This document shows, one piece after another, positions 60,251 to 64,000 of a stretch of DNA of 64,000 nt. Under the pieces are notes generated by a model. The model searched no databases. It was given only the letters and a program-made list of their open reading frames with translations, and was not told the DNA's origin. Within the stretch, counting starts at the first letter, position 1. Every line of letters starts with the position of its first letter. The position numbers were made by a program, and so were the translations under genes. Location: positions 69,192,001 through 69,256,000 of the forward strand of contig JBITNC010000001.1 of NCBI GenBank assembly GCA_050084985.1. Direction: 5' to 3'. The DNA is from Nageia nagi (taxonomy: Eukaryota; Pinophyta).

Positions 60251-62116
60251 AATAAATTAAGCTATTAATCATAGGTAAAAATGTTTGAACATCAGATCTG
60301 TATAAGTATGAACTGCATACGTATATAGCTCAGTTAACCCATCAATCATCTCTGGTGATTCCAGTATATCCTTGGAGTGTAGGGTTTAGAAGGATAATCG
60401 TCCATCTCAAGCTTTCCAAAAGCATGAAGACACAGTCTCTGTGACTGATACTATCACAAGGGCATCATGGGAATTCCTGTAACTACTTATTGGGTTCCTG
60501 CAAGAGGAATAAACTAGTGAAAATACAGGCGCACTACGCGTCCTTTCGTCGTTCACAAAGACCCAGCAGCGGTCCACCACCAATATCATTGCCATGAAAG
60601 CGACGTCTACAAGACCTCTACAGCCATCGTCACTTCACCCAACGGTACCCGGCCTTAACCTTTCTTTATCCATTCCTGTTCACGATTTACTGTATGGATG
60701 TTGTTGGGAGAAGCAATGAGATCAGTATGCCTCCGCTCACGCTGCGCCACCATTTTTGTCCTCAAGACCTTGCTTCTTGTTGCCGGCATCATATTCATAT
60801 CTTTTGCGATGGGATTTGGTCCCCCCGATCACGGAAAACGGCCCGTCTTTTCATAAGTTTGATCCTACCCGTATGCAATCCACACTCGACAGGCACAGTG
60901 TTTTTTTAAGTTTAAAATATACAATCTGGTCCTAGAATTTAGGTTTAGGAAGGTTTGAATTTGGAATTTTCTACACTTGGCAATGTGTAGATTGAAATGG
61001 TCTAGAGTCTAGGCTCTGCGTGGTGCTCGAGAATAGTTAAAGCCGACAAACCGTAGACAATCTTGTTTCCTAGCGTAAGATCTACGGAGAGGGGATGGTG
61101 GAACAGTCCAGCAGATTTCGATAACTTTTCTACCCCCGATTGAGGCCGTTAACGGTCGTAAAATCGTAAGGAAACTGGGTCGCATCGCGATTCCCGACTT
61201 CTGCTACAGCATGACCTCTAAATCATAAACAATATGATTTTGGAAATCCGCCATCGGGAAAGAACTGTAGTGTGGTTTTAACGGCACGGAGAAATTGGAC
61301 GTTGGAATGGAACGGGAAAGAACAGTAACAACAACAACAACAACAGAAGCACGGGAATGTTCATGTTGGCCATCAATGTCATACATGGTTGAATCTCAAA
61401 CAGCATTCGAAACATTGTATGGGTTGATTCGCCATTATCTGATTCTGAAGAATAGACTTTATACTTTACGACATATGATATTTGGGTGGCCGAAAGGTCA
61501 CCTGGTGGAAAGAATTCTCTCGCCATCATCATGGCGTATGAATAAATGAATATTCGAATGCGTGAGATAATAATCTCACTGGAGTTTGGTACAATGTCTG
61601 CTTTCCCATTGTAGATATTTACCATCACTGGTTTACTGTACGCTCCATTTTACGAATCGATCCCACATCTTACTGATTTAGTAGGGTTTGATTGCGTACT
61701 TTCCGTTGATACGACAACCCAGAATACGTGCATCCCCTTGAGAATGAATCTATTATGCTTTAGAAAAAGGCCAAGCCAAGCTGAGAAACCTACGGCCATC
61801 CATGAGGAGCAGAAAAAGGCATCTACAGCGACATCTTTTGAAACTATTCGCTTCCACATGTCCATATTCTCTGTATTGCAGATCTATCATGCTCGATAGC
61901 TGAAACCGTTGTAAGCACACTCGAAGTCATACGTTTTCTTACCCAAACAGCTCAAAATACTTTTGAGAAACTCAGATCCAGGTACGCGTTCTCCGTATGG
62001 TGTAATTTAGGTTATCTTTAAACTAGCAAGGGTTAGATTACCTAGTTTCCGAATTTGGTAAGAATGAATGCTATCCTTTCTTCCGATCTACTTCCCAGAT
62101 CCTACTACTTGCCGTG
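60251..62116 (+). promoter_or_regulatory. Low-copy upstream region of the TCP gene
   Basis: At about 60,250 base composition changes sharply: CpG, CAG and CTG become common and the TE character ends. No protein frame here is convincing. A short (AAC)n run lies at 61,327-61,345. This region probably holds the TCP gene promoter and perhaps a 5'-UTR exon (see the possible intron at 61,982-62,321). Confidence 0.5.
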
Positions 62117-62321
62117 TATAAATATATCGTTTCTATCCTCCTCTCTGTGATCTCCATAAACCTAGACTTTGCTTCCTCATGTTTACTTGCCAAGCAATAT
62201 GAACATTATTTTGTTATTTTTGGTTTTCAGATGTTTGCCCTTTTTGTCCTCTCGAACATTCTATTGTGAATATAGAGATAGAGATGGATTTTTTCTAACG
62301 CTAACACATAATTTGTTGCAG
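61982..62321 (+). other. Possible 5'-UTR intron of the TCP gene
   Basis: A good acceptor, TTTGTTGCAG, ends at 62,321, ten bases before the ATG. A donor that fits, CCAG|GTACG, lies at 61,981/61,982. This gives a 340-bp GT-AG intron. The acceptor is more convincing than the choice of donor. Confidence 0.4.
62117..62124 (+). promoter_or_regulatory. Candidate TATA box of the TCP gene
   Basis: TATAAATA, followed about 15-30 bp on by a pyrimidine-rich stretch (TTCTATCCTCCTCTCTGTG), a common plant core promoter layout. It would put transcription start near 62,145-62,155, about 180 bp before the ATG. It conflicts with the 5'-UTR intron model, in which this box would be intronic; alternative promoters are possible. 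Confidence 0.5.
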
Positions 62322-62331
62322 ATAAATTTTA

Positions 62332-63798
62332 ATGGTGATCATTAGCATCGGAGAACTCTGGGATAGACCTATTCCTATATCGGAGGATAAGTTATTGCCA
62401 TTTTCAGTATACAGTGACATTGACATCACGGAATCTGAAAGAACAACACTTGAAAGTTACAGCACAGAAGCGTATCAACCCAGTCATGAGATCTATGATA
62501 TTGCATCTGAGTGCGTATACTTTAAAAACCTTTCTCCAGAAGAGTGCTATCATTCTGAAACAAATGACCAATGCACCACGATTAGATGGTTAGGGTCAGT
62601 ATGTGAAAATAATTCAAGAGAATGCTGTGATAATGATGATGGTGGACATAGTTTTCAGAATGAAAAGCCAAAAACCTTGTCTGCTAAGTGTTCTGATCAA
62701 GGTTTCATCACTCAAGTTGTAGCTCCCCATTCAGATGGAGAGAAAAACGCCCTGAGGGTTGAGAATTATAAGATCTGTGACGGATCTGATCAGATTCTCT
62801 GCCCTCATGCTTCAAAAGCATTGCGAGTTCGTTCTTCAGCGGCCAAAGATCGGCACTGTAAAGTCAAGACCGCTAAGGGACTTCGGGACAGAAGGGTGAG
62901 GCTCTCAGTTTCCACAGCTGTTAAAGTTTATGATCTACAAGACAGATTAGGCATAGATAATCCTAGCAAAGCAATAGATTGGCTGATTAGTAAAGCTAAA
63001 GCTGCCATAGATAAATTGCCCGAACCTTCCTACATATCCAATTTAAACTGTCCACTTTGTAGCTCTATTTCAAACAATGTTTCTATAGCTCCTCTTGTGA
63101 ATTTGACCTTGGAAGAGAATATAAATTCCCAGTCTGACAATAATTTTGTGGAGAGGAAAGATTCAACGCAGGGAGGACCATATTCTGGGAACAACTACAT
63201 CAGGATAGCTAATAGAGGAAGATTTAAAAAAGACAATACAGCAAAAATAAAGGTGCCCACAACGGTTCCTTCTATAACATTACAGTGTGAATCTGCAACA
63301 AGGAAAGCTCTTATTCATCCAACTTCTTCAAAGCAAGATGCTAACTGTTATAATCCTGGAAGAGGCAGAAGAGAGGTAATCATAGCAAATTCTCCGGGGA
63401 ACCACCAATATCCTTTTGTATATGAACCACAACCACAGCTACCATATTGTGGTCAGCAATCTGGGAAGGAGCATCAAAAGATAACCACTAAAAGTCTTGT
63501 ACCAGAGGTTGTTGTTCATTCCGAGGCTGTTGATTTGACTTATGGAAACACAAAGTCGCTAAGGTCCTCACAAAATAGCATACGGACTTGGGAATCATCT
63601 TTTGACAGCATGCCCGTAGAACCATCGCAGAGCTTTTGCAGTCTCGTGAACTTATTCAGCAGCCCGAAAATCCCCATTATTGCTTCACAACTAACTGATA
63701 TGAGTGGCTGCTCTTCCTCAGCATCTTCGGAATTAGAATGCGCAAGGCCTCAATCCCCACCTATGATTCAGCCATGGTGGTTTGGACCAGGAAACTAA
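62332..63798 (+). CDS. TCP family transcription factor, class II (CIN-like)
   Basis: A 488-codon open frame. Residues about 172-230 form a TCP domain: basic region [19 protein letters not shown], helix I with [12 protein letters not shown], loop N-P-S-K-A, helix [13 protein letters not shown]. The basic region lacks the four-residue deletion of class I TCPs, and W-L-I-x-K-A-K-x-A-I-D is typical of CIN-type class II proteins. I see no Arg-rich R domain (which marks the CYC/TB1 group). TCP proteins bind GC-rich sites in the nucleus; CIN members restrain leaf cell division and promote differentiation. The N-terminal 171 residues are unusually long for CIN TCPs, acidic and Ser/Cys-rich, with no domain. 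The ATG at 62,332 follows a splice acceptor; later Met codons would cut into the N-terminus but leave the domain. No miR319 target-like sequence was found. Which paralogue this is cannot be decided. Confidence 0.95.
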   Translation: MVIISIGELWDRPIPISEDKLLPFSVYSDIDITESERTTLESYSTEAYQPSHEIYDIASECVYFKNLSPEECYHSETNDQCTTIRWLGSVCENNSRECCDNDDGGHSFQNEKPKTLSAKCSDQGFITQVVAPHSDGEKNALRVENYKICDGSDQILCPHASKALRVRSSAAKDRHCKVKTAKGLRDRRVRLSVSTAVKVYDLQDRLGIDNPSKAIDWLISKAKAAIDKLPEPSYISNLNCPLCSSISNNVSIAPLVNLTLEENINSQSDNNFVERKDSTQGGPYSGNNYIRIANRGRFKKDNTAKIKVPTTVPSITLQCESATRKALIHPTSSKQDANCYNPGRGRREVIIANSPGNHQYPFVYEPQPQLPYCGQQSGKEHQKITTKSLVPEVVVHSEAVDLTYGNTKSLRSSQNSIRTWESSFDSMPVEPSQSFCSLVNLFSSPKIPIIASQLTDMSGCSSSASSELECARPQSPPMIQPWWFGPGN

Positions 63799-63862
63799 TT
63801 GCTGTTACCATATCATTCGACTGTGCAGACAAGAAGTAATAATTATCTGAGAAGAATATCAG

Positions 63863-63949
63863 GTATTTCAATGCCAAAACCTGCTTAGATTTTTTCTTTT
63901 TTTTGAATGATTTGCAGTTATTTTTTGTCATATTGATTTTTTTTTACAG
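63863..63949 (+). other. Possible 3'-UTR intron of the TCP gene
   Basis: ATCAG|GTATTT at 63,862/63,863 and a T-rich tract ending TTTTTTTACAG at 63,949 define an 87-bp GT-AG intron 64 bp after the stop. The polypyrimidine tract and length are typical for plants. Confidence 0.5.
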
Positions 63950-64000
63950 CAACCGCATTTGCTTTGAGTTATTTGTTCAAATGCACAAGCCTGAGGAGAC

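Noticed and set aside
60694-60909. 71-codon frame on + upstream of the TCP gene
   Set aside because: No domain and no start or splice context. It may be part of the promoter or 5' UTR; not supported as a protein.
61278-61628. 116-codon frame on - and 84-codon frame on + overlapping
   Set aside because: Both depend on an (AAC)n repeat giving Val/Leu or Thr runs, and neither shows a domain.
62332-64000. miR319 target site in the TCP transcript
   Set aside because: I looked for a CCTTCAGTCCA-like stretch and found none.

Overview
This window looks like a repeat-dominated stretch of a large plant nuclear genome. A gymnosperm is my best guess, because the LTR retrotransposons are old, decayed, nested and kept rather than removed, and there is only one clear host gene in 64 kb. 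I cannot name the species. From about 2.6 to 60.25 kb the DNA is AT-rich with few CpGs, and nearly every retroelement reading frame is broken by stops that C-to-T or G-to-A changes would explain. From about 60.25 kb to the end the base composition is that of low-copy DNA.

Layout. 1-2,623 is the 3' end of a Ty1/Copia element on the + strand: an RNase H end, a spacer with polypurine tracts, and a 1.9-kb 3' LTR packed with tandem repeats. 2,624-4,039 holds a gag remnant of another element. 4,040-12,820 is a Ty3/Gypsy element of Tat type on + (element A), with both LTRs and gag, protease, RT-RNase H, a second RNase H and integrase. 12,943-38,781 is a giant Tat/Ogre-like element on - (element D), about 18.2 kb once the later insertion is subtracted, with 1.1-kb LTRs. 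It is interrupted at 24,090-31,731 by a smaller Tat element on - (element B), flanked by a perfect TAAAT duplication. 38,782-42,210 has a degenerate repeat and an unidentified decayed reading frame. 42,211-55,204 is a short element on + (element E), interrupted at 45,043-52,522 by element C (-, same family as B). After that come a Gypsy-type solo LTR, a Copia solo LTR with an AAATT duplication, decayed spacer, and then the host gene.

The most interesting content is a decayed Plant Mobile Domain (PMD, MAIN-like) reading frame carried antisense to its host retrotransposon, seen twice. In D it lies between integrase and the 3' LTR. In E it lies in an element that seems to have LTRs, PBS, PPT and a gag start but no pol; there the PMD is cut in two by element C. 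The two copies are on opposite genomic strands, but both are antisense to their own LTRs.

The host gene at 62,332-63,798 encodes a 488-residue class II (CIN-like) TCP transcription factor with an intact TCP domain at residues 172-230. A TATA box, a possible 5'-UTR intron and a possible 3'-UTR intron surround it. No RNA genes or CRISPR arrays were seen.
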